From Nanchangia anserum (GTDB lineage: Bacteria > Actinomycetota > Actinomycetes > Actinomycetales > Actinomycetaceae), in the NCBI RefSeq assembly GCF_015240065.1, contig NZ_CP060506.1:186001-250000 (forward strand): a DNA stretch of 64,000 nucleotides. The letters run 5' to 3'. This document shows, piece by piece, positions 22,309-32,444 of this stretch (positions are counted from its first letter, which is position 1; each line of letters starts with the position of its first letter). A program made the translations under genes and the position numbers. The notes beneath the pieces are model-generated. The model searched no databases. It saw only the letters and a program-made list of their open reading frames with translations, and was not told where the DNA came from.

Positions 22309-24137
22309 GGGGACTCCTTTAGGGTATCGGGGCTGGTAACGGCCACGGACAACGATGCAGATTCGCCGACGCTCGCGACACCGGGCTGCTCGTGCGACAG
22401 GGTGAGACCGAGGAACGTGAGAACGAAAATAACGATCCCGGCGATGAGCGGTCCCAACCACGGTTCTTTATCGAGCACGGGAATTTCCGCGCAGTGGCGA
22501 GCGGCGTCATCTGGCGTGGAAGCCACAAGCTCAGCGGGCACGTCGCTGTGAGATGCGAGGTCGGATTCTCGCGACCAGGTCGTCGGCATGGGGGATGATG
22601 AGGTCCCTCTTAGCGCAGGCCACATCGCGGGAGCTTCGGTTACGTCGGCCTGAGGCTCGACCGACGGGTCGTCCTCGGCCGACGGTGCTGGCGCCGGTCG
22701 GTGTTGCTCGCCCTTATCCATGGATGGCAACAGGTGAGCGTCGAGGATGACCTCGACTGGACGCGAGGTCGTATCCGAGACATCACTACCGATGGCGCGT
22801 TCGGCTCGCTCGAGTCGCTCCGCCCGACGGCGCGCCAGCTCTTCCACAGTGGGCATGATCGAGTCCGGCATGATGTCGGGAGCCGGTACCGTGCCACCGG
22901 CGAGGCTTGTCATGGGGGAGCCATCTGCCTCGAGAGGTACGAGACGATCGCGTGCATCGTCGTCCGAGACGACGGGTGCTGCATCATCGTCAAGCGGCGA
23001 CATCGCCACGGGAGCGATTTCCTCGACGCTGACAGCATGTGCCCGCGGGGGCGCTTCTGTGTCCTCGTGAGTATCCTCAATCGATGCGTCGACGCCCCCG
23101 TCAACGTCACATTCCTCGGCCTCGCTGATTGCCCGTGCCTGGGCCTGCGCCGCCTCATCAGCCTGCTTGGCCGCTTCGGCAGCCGCTTCGACGTCCTCGG
23201 GCCGCCGAGCAAACGAAATGCCCAGCTGAACCATAACCTGCTCGATGCGATCACCGAGTTCGAGTGCCGATGCGGGGCGATGCCGCGGGTCCTTTTCCAG
23301 CAGCGACATGACGAGCTCGGCGAGGGGCTTCGGGACATCCGCCGGAAGTGCAGGTACCGGTTTGTTTACGTGTGCGAAGGCGATATCGACCTGGCGTTTG
23401 CCCGTAAACGGACGCTGCCCGGCCAGAGATTCGTAGGCGATGACCCCCAACGCATACAGGTCACCCACAGGTGTCGCGGGATTACCGACGGCTTGCTCCG
23501 GAGGCAGATACTGGGCGGTTCCCATGACCATGCCGGCAGCTGTTAGCGTCACCTGGTTGGTAGCGCGCGAAATGCCGAAGTCGGTCAGTTTGACCATGCC
23601 CTGCGGCGTCACCATGATGTTGCCGGGCTTAATGTCGCGGTGGACGATCCCCGCCCGGTGAACGGTGTCGAGAGCATTTGCCGTCTGCATCATGACGGAG
23701 AGCAGAAAATCAATCGGCAGCCTCGGATTATCAGCGAGAATCTGAGTGAGGGGTGTTCCCTCGACGAGTTCCATGGCGATCCAGCCCAGTCCCTCTTCTT
23801 CGCCAGAATCGTAGACCTGTGCGAGGTTGGGGTGGTGAAGCGTCGAGGCATTGGCGGCCTCGATACGCAGGCGCGACAAGAAAAGCTGCTGGCCAGCAAG
23901 CTCAGGACGCAGGATCTTCAGTGCGATTGCATCCGGGGCTGATTCGTCGTAGGCCCGCCAGACCTCGCCCATTCCGCCGATGGCTACACGTGAGGACAAC
24001 GTATAGCGCCCGCCGATCACCCGGCCGGCGTGGAGACTTGCCAGCGACGAGGTGTCCTCAACCGGACTCGGTGCCGGATCAACCGGGGTGACCGGTTCCG
24101 ACACCTGAGTCGTGCGAGATTGTGCCGCCAGACTCAT
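22281..24137 (-). CDS. pknA: PknA, Ser/Thr protein kinase
   Basis: The 618-aa product starts at ATG 24137, overlapping the pbpA stop by one base. The kinase domain (about 45-300) has GGMGEVWRAYD, ALKILRPEL, VHRDIKPGNIMV and LTDFGISR. A long acidic Ala/Glu/Asp-rich stretch follows (about 325-560), then a single membrane helix (LIAGIVIFVLTFLGLTL, about 574-590) and a short exterior tail without PASTA repeats. PknA phosphorylates division and wall-synthesis proteins in actinobacteria. The acidic linker is longer than in many homologues. Confidence 0.9.
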   Translation of the reverse strand: MSLAAQSRTTQVSEPVTPVDPAPSPVEDTSSLASLHAGRVIGGRYTLSSRVAIGGMGEVWRAYDESAPDAIALKILRPELAGQQLFLSRLRIEAANASTLHHPNLAQVYDSGEEEGLGWIAMELVEGTPLTQILADNPRLPIDFLLSVMMQTANALDTVHRAGIVHRDIKPGNIMVTPQGMVKLTDFGISRATNQVTLTAAGMVMGTAQYLPPEQAVGNPATPVGDLYALGVIAYESLAGQRPFTGKRQVDIAFAHVNKPVPALPADVPKPLAELVMSLLEKDPRHRPASALELGDRIEQVMVQLGISFARRPEDVEAAAEAAKQADEAAQAQARAISEAEECDVDGGVDASIEDTHEDTEAPPRAHAVSVEEIAPVAMSPLDDDAAPVVSDDDARDRLVPLEADGSPMTSLAGGTVPAPDIMPDSIMPTVEELARRRAERLERAERAIGSDVSDTTSRPVEVILDAHLLPSMDKGEQHRPAPAPSAEDDPSVEPQADVTEAPAMWPALRGTSSSPMPTTWSRESDLASHSDVPAELVASTPDDAARHCAEIPVLDKEPWLGPLIAGIVIFVLTFLGLTLSHEQPGVASVGESASLSVAVTSPDTLKESPWLMPLLNV

Positions 24138-25617
24138 CAGTGGTTCAACCTTGCGAGAATCATGTCGCGTGCGATCGGGGCGACGTCGGCGCCGTGAAGC
24201 GAGCGAACGCCGTTTTGATCGCCTTCAACGACGACGGCGAAAGCAATCTTGGGATCGTCAGCCGGGGCAAAACCGACGAACCACCCGTCGGCTCGGCCCG
24301 AGTCCCCGACTTCCGCCGTGCCCGTCTTACCGGCAACCTGAACGTCCTTAATTCGGGCTTGCGTGCCCGTGCCCTGATTGACGACGGCAACCATCATGTC
24401 GGTGAGCTGGTTGGCGACCGAAGCCGATATGGGCTCACCCACGCGCTTAGGGGCGGTCGTCGACGTGGGGTTGAGCTGAGAGTCGAGCTCGCGCGCAACG
24501 AGATACGGCTGCATCCTTACCCCGTCATTGGCGATCGTTTGCGCGACCATCGCCATCTGCATCGGGGTGACCTGAACGTTGTACTGGCCGATCGCCGAGT
24601 AGGCGAGCTGAGGCGGCGCCATGACGTCGGCGTTATCGCCCTCGAGCTGCGGATAGATGGACTCGGTAACAGCCAGGGGCATCGTGAATGACTTATTGAA
24701 GCCAAAGGCCTCGGCCATCTTCTGCATCTGATCTTGACCGAGATTCATCCCGGCCTGGGCAAACGGAGTGTTACACGACAGGGCGAAGGCAATGCGCAGC
24801 GGCGGATGGCCACCAGCACACGTCGAATGATCGATGTTTGACAGCGTGCGCTCAGTTTGCGGCAGTTGGATGGTCACCGGCGCCTGAACGGTCGTGTCGG
24901 GAGTGTATTGTCCAGACGACAGCATTGCGGCAGCCGTAATGAGCTTGAACGCTGAACCTGGTGCGTAACGATGCCCGCCAAATGCCCGGTTGTCCATGGG
25001 CGCGCGGGATCTTTCTGGTAGGCCTCCATAGCCTGCGTCGCGTGGGACTGATCGAGAGTGGCGAGCGCGTTTGGATCGTAGGAGGGGCTCGACACAGCCG
25101 CGAGGATGGCACCCGTTTTGGGATCAATAGCGACCGCGGCCCCACGCCGGCCGCCAAGCGCCTGCCAGGCGGCCTGTTGAACAGCCGGGTCGATCGTCAA
25201 TTCGATGGCACCGCCCGACTCTTCGGTTCCCTTGACCATTTGAGTCAGCCGGTCCATGAGTTGGGAGGGGGCCTGGCCCAGCAAGACCTCGTTCTCGGTC
25301 TGCTCGAGCCCCTGCGATTGTCCCTGCAACGAATAGAAGCCCGTCAGCTGCGAATACATTCCGTCGCTTGCCATGTAGGAGCGTTGATAACGCTTATTCG
25401 TTCCCTGTGACGGTAGCGGAGTCGAGGACGCGATGGGGGTACCCGAGACGATGATGGGGCCGCGCGGTTTTCCCTGGGCGTTGTAGATCGTCCGGGTGTT
25501 GCGGGAGTCGGCGGTCAGGTCGGCAGCGGCAAAAAACTGGGTTGCTGTCGTCGACACCATGACCGCGAGGACCATGACGAGGACGACGAACATCAAACGC
25601 TTGACTTGCGCGTTCAC
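24137..25617 (-). pseudogene. pbpA: PbpA transpeptidase, frameshifted as sequenced
   Basis: The first part (25617 to about 24998) encodes the membrane anchor and N-terminal domain up to AVSSPSYDPNALATLDQ and YQKDPARP. The reading then must shift by one base near 24998-25001: with one more C the sequence continues M-DNRAFGGHRYAPGSAFKLIT in the other frame. That second frame holds the penicillin-binding motifs: PGSAFK (active Ser), SCNT and KTGTAE. PbpA is the class B transpeptidase for septal or polar wall synthesis and is normally paired with RodA, as here. All flanking operon genes are intact. A one-base error in the sequence is likely, but a true mutation cannot be excluded. Confidence 0.8.
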
Positions 25618-27122
25618 AGGTTCTCTCCTCCCTCTTGCGCGGTAGCGGGTTCGCTCGATGGCGTGGACTGAGCCTCGCTCTTGCGCCGAATTCGTGGTCC
25701 TGATGCATGCTCGCGCGCCTTCTCGCGCGCTTCGCGATCGAGGATGAGGTTGATCTCGGTGGTGGACACGGTGCCACCCGGAGTCGCCGGACGACGTGCG
25801 GAGTGCGAAATCCGCAGCAAAATCGCAAGGATCATCCAGTTCGCCAGCAGTGACGATCCACCGGCCGCGACGAAGGGGAGGGTCAGGCCGGTCAGCGGGA
25901 TGAGTCGGGTCACGCCACCGACGACGACGAATACTTGCAGGCCGATGGCAAATGCCAAGCCCGACGCCAGCAGCTTGCCAAACCCATCGCGTACCGAGAC
26001 AGCCACGCGCATCCCGCGCTCAACGAACACGAGATAGATCAGCAGCAACACCAGGGCGCCGCTCAGGCCGGTTTCCTCAGCGAGGGAGGCGTAAATGAAG
26101 TCGGAATTCGCCTGAGACACGAGCCACGGATAGCCGTGCCCCCATCCGGTGCCGATCATTCCGCCATTAGCCATGCCAAACAGGCCCTGGACAAGCTGCC
26201 ACGATCCTCCGGTTGCGCGGTTATAGACCTCGGGATTAAACGGGTCGAGCCACACCTCGAAGCGGGCGCCGACGTGGGAAAAAATCTTCGATGCCGCCCA
26301 CGCGGCCGGGAGGAAGAGGGCCGCGCCAATAGCCAGCCAGGACACCTGGTTCGTCGCGACATAGAGCAGGGCAACGAACAGGCCGAACAGCAGCAGCGAC
26401 GTTCCCAGATCCCGTTGAAGGACAAGAACAGCGAGGGAGAGGATCCATACGACGACAATCGGGCCGAAGTCGCGCAGTCGTGGTAGGCGCAGACCGAGGA
26501 TTTTCTTTCCCCCTAAAGCCAGGGAATCTCGGCGAGCCACGAGGTAGCCGGCGAAGAACACGGCAAAGCAGATTTTCGCGATTTCCGAGGGCTGGAACGT
26601 AAACCCGAAGACATCGATCCAGATCTGCGCGCCGCCACGCCGGGATCCCAATCCCGGCAAAACGGGCAGCAGTAACAACACAATGCCGAGCACCATCGAC
26701 GTGTAGGTGAATCGGCGTAGCTGCCGATGATCGCGCAAAACGATGAGCGTCACGGCCATGAGCACGATGCTCACCAAGGTGATGATGAGCTGCTTCGAAC
26801 CGGTGACGTTGGCTTGCTGACCGACCGCGCGGTAGGAGATATCGAGGCGGTAGATCATGGCGACCCCCAACCCGTTGAGGGCAACCGCGCACGGCAATAG
26901 GACCGGGTCGGCGTAGGGGGCGAAGTACCGGACGATGAGGTGGGCAACGACGCAAAAGACGAAGAATATGGCAACGCTGCGGGTAAACGTCGGTGTGAGC
27001 GCACCCTGCATGTTCAGCATGGTCGAGGCGAAGGCGAGCGTGCCGATGAGGAAGGCGATGATGAGCAGGCAGATCTCGGCCAGCCGCCCCGTAGGAGCGC
27101 GATCGAATCTCAGTGACGCCAT
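25614..27122 (-). CDS. rodA: RodA/FtsW-type SEDS glycosyltransferase
   Basis: The 502-aa product starts at ATG 27122, overlapping the stp stop. Ten or more membrane helices are seen, the first at about residues 13-35. Family signatures include AKICFAVFFAGYLVARRD, QRDLGTSLLLFGLF (the Asp after QR is characteristic) and LIPLTGLTLPFVAAGGSSLL near 415-434. A cytoplasmic tail of about 65 residues follows. SEDS proteins polymerise lipid II together with a cognate class B PBP, here pbpA, which overlaps by four bases. Confidence 0.95.
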   Translation of the reverse strand: MASLRFDRAPTGRLAEICLLIIAFLIGTLAFASTMLNMQGALTPTFTRSVAIFFVFCVVAHLIVRYFAPYADPVLLPCAVALNGLGVAMIYRLDISYRAVGQQANVTGSKQLIITLVSIVLMAVTLIVLRDHRQLRRFTYTSMVLGIVLLLLPVLPGLGSRRGGAQIWIDVFGFTFQPSEIAKICFAVFFAGYLVARRDSLALGGKKILGLRLPRLRDFGPIVVVWILSLAVLVLQRDLGTSLLLFGLFVALLYVATNQVSWLAIGAALFLPAAWAASKIFSHVGARFEVWLDPFNPEVYNRATGGSWQLVQGLFGMANGGMIGTGWGHGYPWLVSQANSDFIYASLAEETGLSGALVLLLIYLVFVERGMRVAVSVRDGFGKLLASGLAFAIGLQVFVVVGGVTRLIPLTGLTLPFVAAGGSSLLANWMILAILLRISHSARRPATPGGTVSTTEINLILDREAREKAREHASGPRIRRKSEAQSTPSSEPATAQEGGENL

Positions 27123-28567
27123 CAGTGCGACGCCTCCGTCGCTGCGGCTTCAGACTCGCTCGGCTCAGCAGAGGGAGGAGTTGGCTGTGAGCCAACCTCG
27201 GTCGTATTGACGGTGATCTCGGTTGAGTTTCGCTTCAGCCATTGTGTGGCCGCCTCGGCTGACCGCTGATCGAGCGAGGGGGCGAGCGTGCGCGCAGCAG
27301 CGCAGGTGAGGACGCGGCTTGCCGTCGGATCGACGAACAGTGACGCATCGTGACTGGAGGAAATCTTGTCACAATCGCTCGTCGAGGCCACCACCGTGTA
27401 ATCGTCAAGGACGGTGCGGTGGGTGTACAACGTCAGCGGCCCGATCGTTCCGGGTGTGCCCTCGTAGAGGACGACCTGGTCGTCCTCCAACGTCAGTGTC
27501 CAGCCCGTGCGCATGTGCGCGAGGCCCCGGTAGCCGCCAAAAGCTAGAAGCGCGAGGATGACGATGGTGATGCCCAGTGCAACGATGCCGCGTTTGCGGG
27601 AGCGGCGAACAAACTCGTTCGAGGGCGCCTGTGGTTGCGCGGGGTCCTTGTGCGTTGGGTGAGTGGTCGACGTGGTCGTCGCGAGTGGACGGGTATCGTC
27701 TTCGAGCGCTGCCGAAGCATCATCGGTGGGGATCTCGGCAGTGGGCAAATCCGGTGTGATCGGAGTACGCGTGCCATGCTCGTCCGCCAATGCGGCAGCT
27801 CCCACCGTGATTGGGGCCGTCGGTAGGTTGGGCGTGCGATCCTCGTCCACGACATCCGCGACGATGCAGGTGATGTTGTCGGGGCCGCCACCGGCCAGTG
27901 CCGCCTCAATGAGTTTTTCGCAGGCGGTGTCCGGGTCCGCATAGCGGCTCAAGATCGCATGAAGCTGAGAATGGTCGACGACGCCCGAGAGGCCATCAGA
28001 GCACAACAGCCATCGATCGCCCACTTCGGGCAGCGATGTCGCCCGGTCGACTTCGACTCGCCCTTGCGTATCGCCGAGGACGCGCAACAGCACGGAACGT
28101 TGAGGGTGCGTCGCCGCCTGCTGGGGGGTGAGCTGGCCCTGTTGGATGAGGTATTGGACGAACGAATGATCGGTCGTCATCTGTTCGAGAGCTCCGCCGC
28201 GCATCCGATAGGCCCGCGAATCGCCGATATGGGCTAGGCAGAATGTGTCTCCGGAACGGATGAGCGCCGTGCAGGTTGTCCCCAACCCCTCCAGCGACGA
28301 ATCGTTGCGTGAAGAGGACACGATATGTTCGTGGGCGGCATTGATCGCGTGAACCAATTGGTCGCCCATGTCGGTGGCGAGAAAAGAATCGTCGTCAAGT
28401 TTTCGTAGCTCATGCACGGTGACGGTCGAGGCGATGTCACCGCCTGCCGGGCCTCCCATGCCGTCGGCCAGCACCAGCAGATGCGGCCCGGCGTAGGCTG
28501 AATCCTGATTAGACGACCGTACCCGCCCCTGGTCGGAGCGGGCGCCGTAGTTGAGCGCGATCTTCAT
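27122..28567 (-). CDS. stp: PP2C-family Ser/Thr phosphatase
   Basis: The 481-aa product starts at ATG 28567. The PP2C domain (about 1-240) has LLVLADGMGGPAGGDIAS, AHIGDSRAYRMR and LLCSDGLSGVV, with the metal-binding Asp residues in place. A disordered Thr/Pro/Asp-rich linker leads to a membrane helix (about 338-360) and a 120-residue exterior part with two Cys. It would reverse PknA/PknB phosphorylation in the cytoplasm. It overlaps fhaB upstream by four bases and rodA downstream. Confidence 0.95.
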   Translation of the reverse strand: MKIALNYGARSDQGRVRSSNQDSAYAGPHLLVLADGMGGPAGGDIASTVTVHELRKLDDDSFLATDMGDQLVHAINAAHEHIVSSSRNDSSLEGLGTTCTALIRSGDTFCLAHIGDSRAYRMRGGALEQMTTDHSFVQYLIQQGQLTPQQAATHPQRSVLLRVLGDTQGRVEVDRATSLPEVGDRWLLCSDGLSGVVDHSQLHAILSRYADPDTACEKLIEAALAGGGPDNITCIVADVVDEDRTPNLPTAPITVGAAALADEHGTRTPITPDLPTAEIPTDDASAALEDDTRPLATTTSTTHPTHKDPAQPQAPSNEFVRRSRKRGIVALGITIVILALLAFGGYRGLAHMRTGWTLTLEDDQVVLYEGTPGTIGPLTLYTHRTVLDDYTVVASTSDCDKISSSHDASLFVDPTASRVLTCAAARTLAPSLDQRSAEAATQWLKRNSTEITVNTTEVGSQPTPPSAEPSESEAAATEASH

Positions 28568-29037
28568 CGTGTGAGCTCCAAAATCGTCTGGCCGATGCGG
28601 ACCTCCATGCCGATCGCTAACTGGCGCGGGGATGTGAGCCGCTCGCCATCGACGAACGTCCCGTTGGTCGATCCCAGGTCCTCAACGTGCCACACGCCAT
28701 CGGATTTGTAGAAGCGGGCGTGTTGAGACGATGCGTAGGAATCGTCGATGACCAGCGAGCATGCCGCAGAGCGGCCAACGCGGATCGCCGAGGATCCCAG
28801 AGGCAAAGATGCGCCCGCCTGTGGTCCGCCGGTCACTGACAGGTGGTGTGGTTCGGCTCCGATCCCTCCACGGGGACGGCGCGACTTAGCCTTGCGGCGG
28901 GCTTTGGTCACGCGTCGCGACGAGAGCGAACGCGCAAACATGTCCCCGCGCAGCACGAAGATTGCGGCGAACACAAAAAGCCACAGTAGAGCTAAGAAGC
29001 CAAATCTGATGAGGGTGTACAGCAGTTCGGAACCCAC
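28564..29037 (-). CDS. fhaB: FhaB, membrane-anchored FHA-domain protein
   Basis: The 157-aa product starts at ATG 29037 and has one membrane helix (about 7-28), a basic linker (SRRVTKARRKAKSRRPRGG) and a C-terminal FHA domain (about 65-150) with IRVGRSAACSLVIDD, SSQHARF and DLGSTNGTFVDG. FHA domains bind phosphothreonine, here probably on targets of PknA/PknB. In actinobacteria this protein (FipA) links wall synthesis and division. It lies 12 bases after fhaA and overlaps stp. Confidence 0.9.
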   Translation of the reverse strand: MGSELLYTLIRFGFLALLWLFVFAAIFVLRGDMFARSLSSRRVTKARRKAKSRRPRGGIGAEPHHLSVTGGPQAGASLPLGSSAIRVGRSAACSLVIDDSYASSQHARFYKSDGVWHVEDLGSTNGTFVDGERLTSPRQLAIGMEVRIGQTILELTR

Positions 29038-29049
29038 GCGGTGCCTCGC

Positions 29050-29748
29050 TTACTTGTCCTCTGACGACGTCCAGAACAGGATGTGTGTCCGGCCGATTGT
29101 CAGTTCGTTTCCGTCGAGCAACGTGGCGGCGTCGATGCGGTGGCCTTCGATATAGGTGCCGTTGGTCGATCCTAGGTCGGTGGCGATCACCCCGGTGGGG
29201 GTGATGCGCAGCTCGAGGTGACGTCGTGACACCCCGGAATCGTGAATGACGATGTCGGCTTCGGAGCCACGCCCGATGACGGTGACCGGTTCGGTGAGTA
29301 GCCACTCACGGCCCTCGATGCTGATGATCGGGTGCTGGGGCGAAGCTTGCGCGGTCGTCACGGGTGCCGCCGGGCCGCGCTTGGTCAAGGTGTGGACGTT
29401 GATGGTGCCGGTCGTTTGGGCGGCATCGACGCTGAAGCGGATGACGATGGGTCCAACGAACGAAAAGTTCTGCTCTTTCGCATGTCGGGTGACCTCGTAT
29501 TCGAGCTCCTGACCGAGGATCTGCGAGTTGGAGTTTTGGACAGCATCGAGATCCGCCTGCGCCAGGCATACCTCGTATTCATTGGGAACGACCGTGCGAC
29601 CGTTGGAGAGCGAGGCCGCGTGGTCCTCCATAGACTCGCGGATCGCCGAGGCGATATCGACAGCTTTCACCCGCGATTTGAACATCTTGGAGAACGGGGC
29701 ATTGACACCCTGTTCCACCGCCTTCTCAAAGCGGTCAAACACACCCAT
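29050..29748 (-). CDS. fhaA: FhaA, DUF3662 and FHA-domain protein
   Basis: Start at ATG 29748 (232 aa), preceded by GAGGAGA. The N-terminal domain (about 1-115; MGVFDRFEKAVEQGVNAPFS) is the DUF3662 fold. The FHA domain (about 145-225) shows VIGRGSEADIVIHD, SRRHLEL and DLGSTNGTYIEG. The central linker found in larger homologues is very short here. FhaA controls peptidoglycan precursor flux through the pseudokinase MviN in mycobacteria. First gene of the seven-gene operon; a TAGACT box near 29809-29814 on the minus strand is a possible -10. Confidence 0.9.
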   Translation of the reverse strand: MGVFDRFEKAVEQGVNAPFSKMFKSRVKAVDIASAIRESMEDHAASLSNGRTVVPNEYEVCLAQADLDAVQNSNSQILGQELEYEVTRHAKEQNFSFVGPIVIRFSVDAAQTTGTINVHTLTKRGPAAPVTTAQASPQHPIISIEGREWLLTEPVTVIGRGSEADIVIHDSGVSRRHLELRITPTGVIATDLGSTNGTYIEGHRIDAATLLDGNELTIGRTHILFWTSSEDK

Positions 29749-29949
29749 TGGTGATCTCCTCTTCCTCGCGCGGCCCACCCTAGACCTCGGCCAATACCTT
29801 CGTAGTCTAGCGGGGCCCGTGGTAAGGCTCTAGCCGCACGGGATGTCAAGGGGCAAGCTGTGTCCCCAGCGTCCGATAACACCCGTGTTGTCGAGAGCCG
29901 ATGCCTGGTCTGTGGTGCCGATACACGGGGAGGCGCGAGGCTGATCGGC

Positions 29950-31197
29950 ATGAGAATCTTTCCTGTACTTCTTCAGCGGCGTCGAGCGCGTCGCCTCTTT
30001 CGATCTCGTTCGCTGAACCCAACCCCAACGCGTTGCGCGGCGCATGCCGGCTCACGCAAACTCCGGCGAGGCCCAGTGTGGGCAGCGACGGTAATGGCGC
30101 TGGGTGTCGTGTTGGCGATTTCCCCGACGGTTCTCTCGCATGCCGACACTCAACGCCACGTCACGTGGGTCCCGCTATCGGCGAATCATCCCGGCGCCAA
30201 TCTCGTCCGCAGCGCAGACGGGGCACGTCACTCGGTATGCGCGACCGATCGTCAAACCGACGGCACGGAGCGCGGGGGCGCATTCACCTACTCCTCGAGC
30301 CAGATCATCAGTCCGGGGCAGCCCTACGTGTCGAATGCGCAGACCTTCATGGTCACCGATGCTCAGCGCGGGTCCGTGGAGGTGATCACCGGTGACGCCG
30401 CCGCGCAGGTGGCCTACCTATTAGACGTCGGCTATAACCCGGCGCGATACCCAGATGCGGGTTATCAGCTCGATCCCGAGGCCGCGACAGCTGCTGTCTA
30501 CGTTCTGGCGCCGCGCGCGAGTGGCGTCACCGATCCCGCGACATTTCGGGCGAAAGGTACCGAGACGTTGACAACGATTGCCCCACACGTGGGACCCTAT
30601 AGCCTACCTGATCCGCAGATCACCTTTGATACGGCTGAGGCAGCATCACCGAGTACCGGGGTCGTGCGGGTGTCGCCGCCGCGGTCGGCGGCGGGGACCA
30701 TCATGACCGGCGTCGCGCTCACCGTGAGTCTCGAGGGCGCGCGCACGGTCGAGGGAGATAAGGCCAAAGTCTCGGTGACATCGACGACGGAACCTGTTGA
30801 TGTCCCCATTCATATCGACAGTGAGCACGTGGTCGCGAGTGTCAGCGCGACAGGCCTGCCGGCAACTACCTACGAGGTCTGGGAATCCCCTGATCATCAA
30901 GACCGTCTGGTTACCGGTGAGCCGACGAGCCTCAACGCTCGCGCCTCGGCCGATCGACCGACGAAACCGCAGACCCCGCCGCCGCCCTCAACGCCTCCTA
31001 CGCCGGCAACGCCACCGGAACCGACGCCGCCCCCGACACCGACACCGCCGCCTCCCGTTCTCACTCCCACGCGTGAGGCAACACCCCAGCTGGCCGAGAC
31101 AGGTCCGATTGCCCAGCGCGCTATCGGCGCTGGTCTTGCGCTCATCGGCTCCGGGATGCTTCTGACCGCGTGGCGCGCACGTCGACGCAGTGCATAG
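29950..31197 (+). CDS. Secreted cell-wall-anchored protein with LAETG sorting signal
   Basis: Read from ATG 29950 (about 415 aa); an upstream start at 29860 is possible but overlaps the fha promoter region. A basic N-terminus and the helix AATVMALGVVLAISPTVLS form a long signal peptide. The mature region is mixed beta with no family I recognise, followed by a Pro/Thr-rich spacer (about 330-375), then LAETG, a hydrophobic helix (AIGAGLALIGSGMLLTAW) and a basic end RARRRSA. LAxTG is the sorting motif of class E sortases common in actinobacteria. No sortase gene is in the window. Confidence 0.75.
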   Translation: MRIFPVLLQRRRARRLFRSRSLNPTPTRCAAHAGSRKLRRGPVWAATVMALGVVLAISPTVLSHADTQRHVTWVPLSANHPGANLVRSADGARHSVCATDRQTDGTERGGAFTYSSSQIISPGQPYVSNAQTFMVTDAQRGSVEVITGDAAAQVAYLLDVGYNPARYPDAGYQLDPEAATAAVYVLAPRASGVTDPATFRAKGTETLTTIAPHVGPYSLPDPQITFDTAEAASPSTGVVRVSPPRSAAGTIMTGVALTVSLEGARTVEGDKAKVSVTSTTEPVDVPIHIDSEHVVASVSATGLPATTYEVWESPDHQDRLVTGEPTSLNARASADRPTKPQTPPPPSTPPTPATPPEPTPPPTPTPPPPVLTPTREATPQLAETGPIAQRAIGAGLALIGSGMLLTAWRARRRSA

Positions 31198-31209
31198 GAG
31201 GACGTGATG

Positions 31210-32376
31210 TCAGGGTCGTGGCGATATGCCGGACGTGGGAGTCGGGACCGCAGGGGGCGCAGGAAGTCGAACTGTCAGTGGGGTGCCGCGGTAATCGCGT
31301 GCAGCGACGCTGATATACGACGTCCCCGGTTCTGGGGCGATCTCGACCGTGCGGATGAGGCGGACGCGACGTGCGAGGACTTCGATAAGCCCGATGTAGA
31401 CGGCATCGACAATGAGCGACATGGCGAGCGAGACAGCGTCTCCCTCAGTTGTCGTGTCGATTGTGCCAATAACCCATGTCGAGACGGCAAAAGCCACCGC
31501 GTTATTGGCAACGTGCAGGGCCACCGCGGCTTCCAACCCGCCGGTCCGCCAGGCGAGCCAGCCGGCCGTAAGGGCGAACGCCGCGATGTCGAGCATCGCC
31601 CACCCGCTGTAGAGGTGCGCGAGAACGAAAAACGGCACCGGGGCGACGATGGCAACCGCGGGATGGCGCACCCAGGTCCCGATGCTCTGCATGAGGAATC
31701 CTCGGAACACCAGTTCCTCGGCGGCGCACTGAGCCGGAAGCAAGACGATGAACGTCATGAGGGCCAACACCGGCCACCACGACCCCGAGTCCGCAGGAGA
31801 CCACGTGGCAGGAGATAACGATCCGTCCAACGCCAAATCGCCAGCAAGGTAGGCGAGATAGGTGAGACCGGCAACGCCCAGGCATTGAGCGAACCATCCC
31901 CACCGGATTCGACCGGCAACTGACCACAGAAAACCGAGATTGCGTTGTTGCGTGGCCAGATAGCCCAGATACAGGCACGGAATGAGCGGGACGACCGAGG
32001 CCAACATGAAGGCGACCAGCCACAGGGGTGCCTGAGTGGATCCCCCCTGGTAGAGAGACATCAATAGGTGGTAGTTCGCGGGACTGATGATGGTGACGGC
32101 GGCGACGATGCCGATGACGATTGATACGAAGAGGAAGCTGATGGCGCAAATGGCGGCGACGGCCAGCGGGCGCCACCAGTGCTTGTGAGGGTTAAGCCAG
32201 GTGAGGCGGTGGAAAGCATACGATCCCACGCCCCCGGGGTGGTGAGGCGGAAGCAACAGACCCGGTTGCTCTAGATCGGCCAACTGATAGCGGGAAGGCT
32301 CGATACGATCTGCTGATTCTCTCCAGGTGTGGGGGAGAGGATTAGGGGTATAGGGCGCATCGGTGTGGTCGCTCAT
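31210..32376 (-). CDS. CPBP-family intramembrane metalloprotease
   Basis: The 388-aa membrane protein starts at ATG 32376. After a polar N-terminus of about 65 residues there are about eight helices. The family motifs are EELVFRGFLM (EExxxR), FFVLAHLYSGW (conserved His) and LHVANN (HxxxN). Relatives include CAAX prenyl proteases and bacteriocin-immunity proteins. The convergent surface protein gene ends 12 bases away. Substrate unknown. Confidence 0.85.
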   Translation of the reverse strand: MSDHTDAPYTPNPLPHTWRESADRIEPSRYQLADLEQPGLLLPPHHPGGVGSYAFHRLTWLNPHKHWWRPLAVAAICAISFLFVSIVIGIVAAVTIISPANYHLLMSLYQGGSTQAPLWLVAFMLASVVPLIPCLYLGYLATQQRNLGFLWSVAGRIRWGWFAQCLGVAGLTYLAYLAGDLALDGSLSPATWSPADSGSWWPVLALMTFIVLLPAQCAAEELVFRGFLMQSIGTWVRHPAVAIVAPVPFFVLAHLYSGWAMLDIAAFALTAGWLAWRTGGLEAAVALHVANNAVAFAVSTWVIGTIDTTTEGDAVSLAMSLIVDAVYIGLIEVLARRVRLIRTVEIAPEPGTSYISVAARDYRGTPLTVRLPAPPAVPTPTSGISPRP

Positions 32377-32444
32377 GGCTCTACTGTCGCACGAACCAGG
32401 ATCGAATCGCCGGGTCGCACAGCACCTCGGCTAGAGTGGTCGGG

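Noticed and set aside
29752-29950. tRNA gene in the gap before the sortase-anchored protein
   Set aside because: Looked for T-arm GTTC and matching acceptor ends; no cloverleaf can be drawn.
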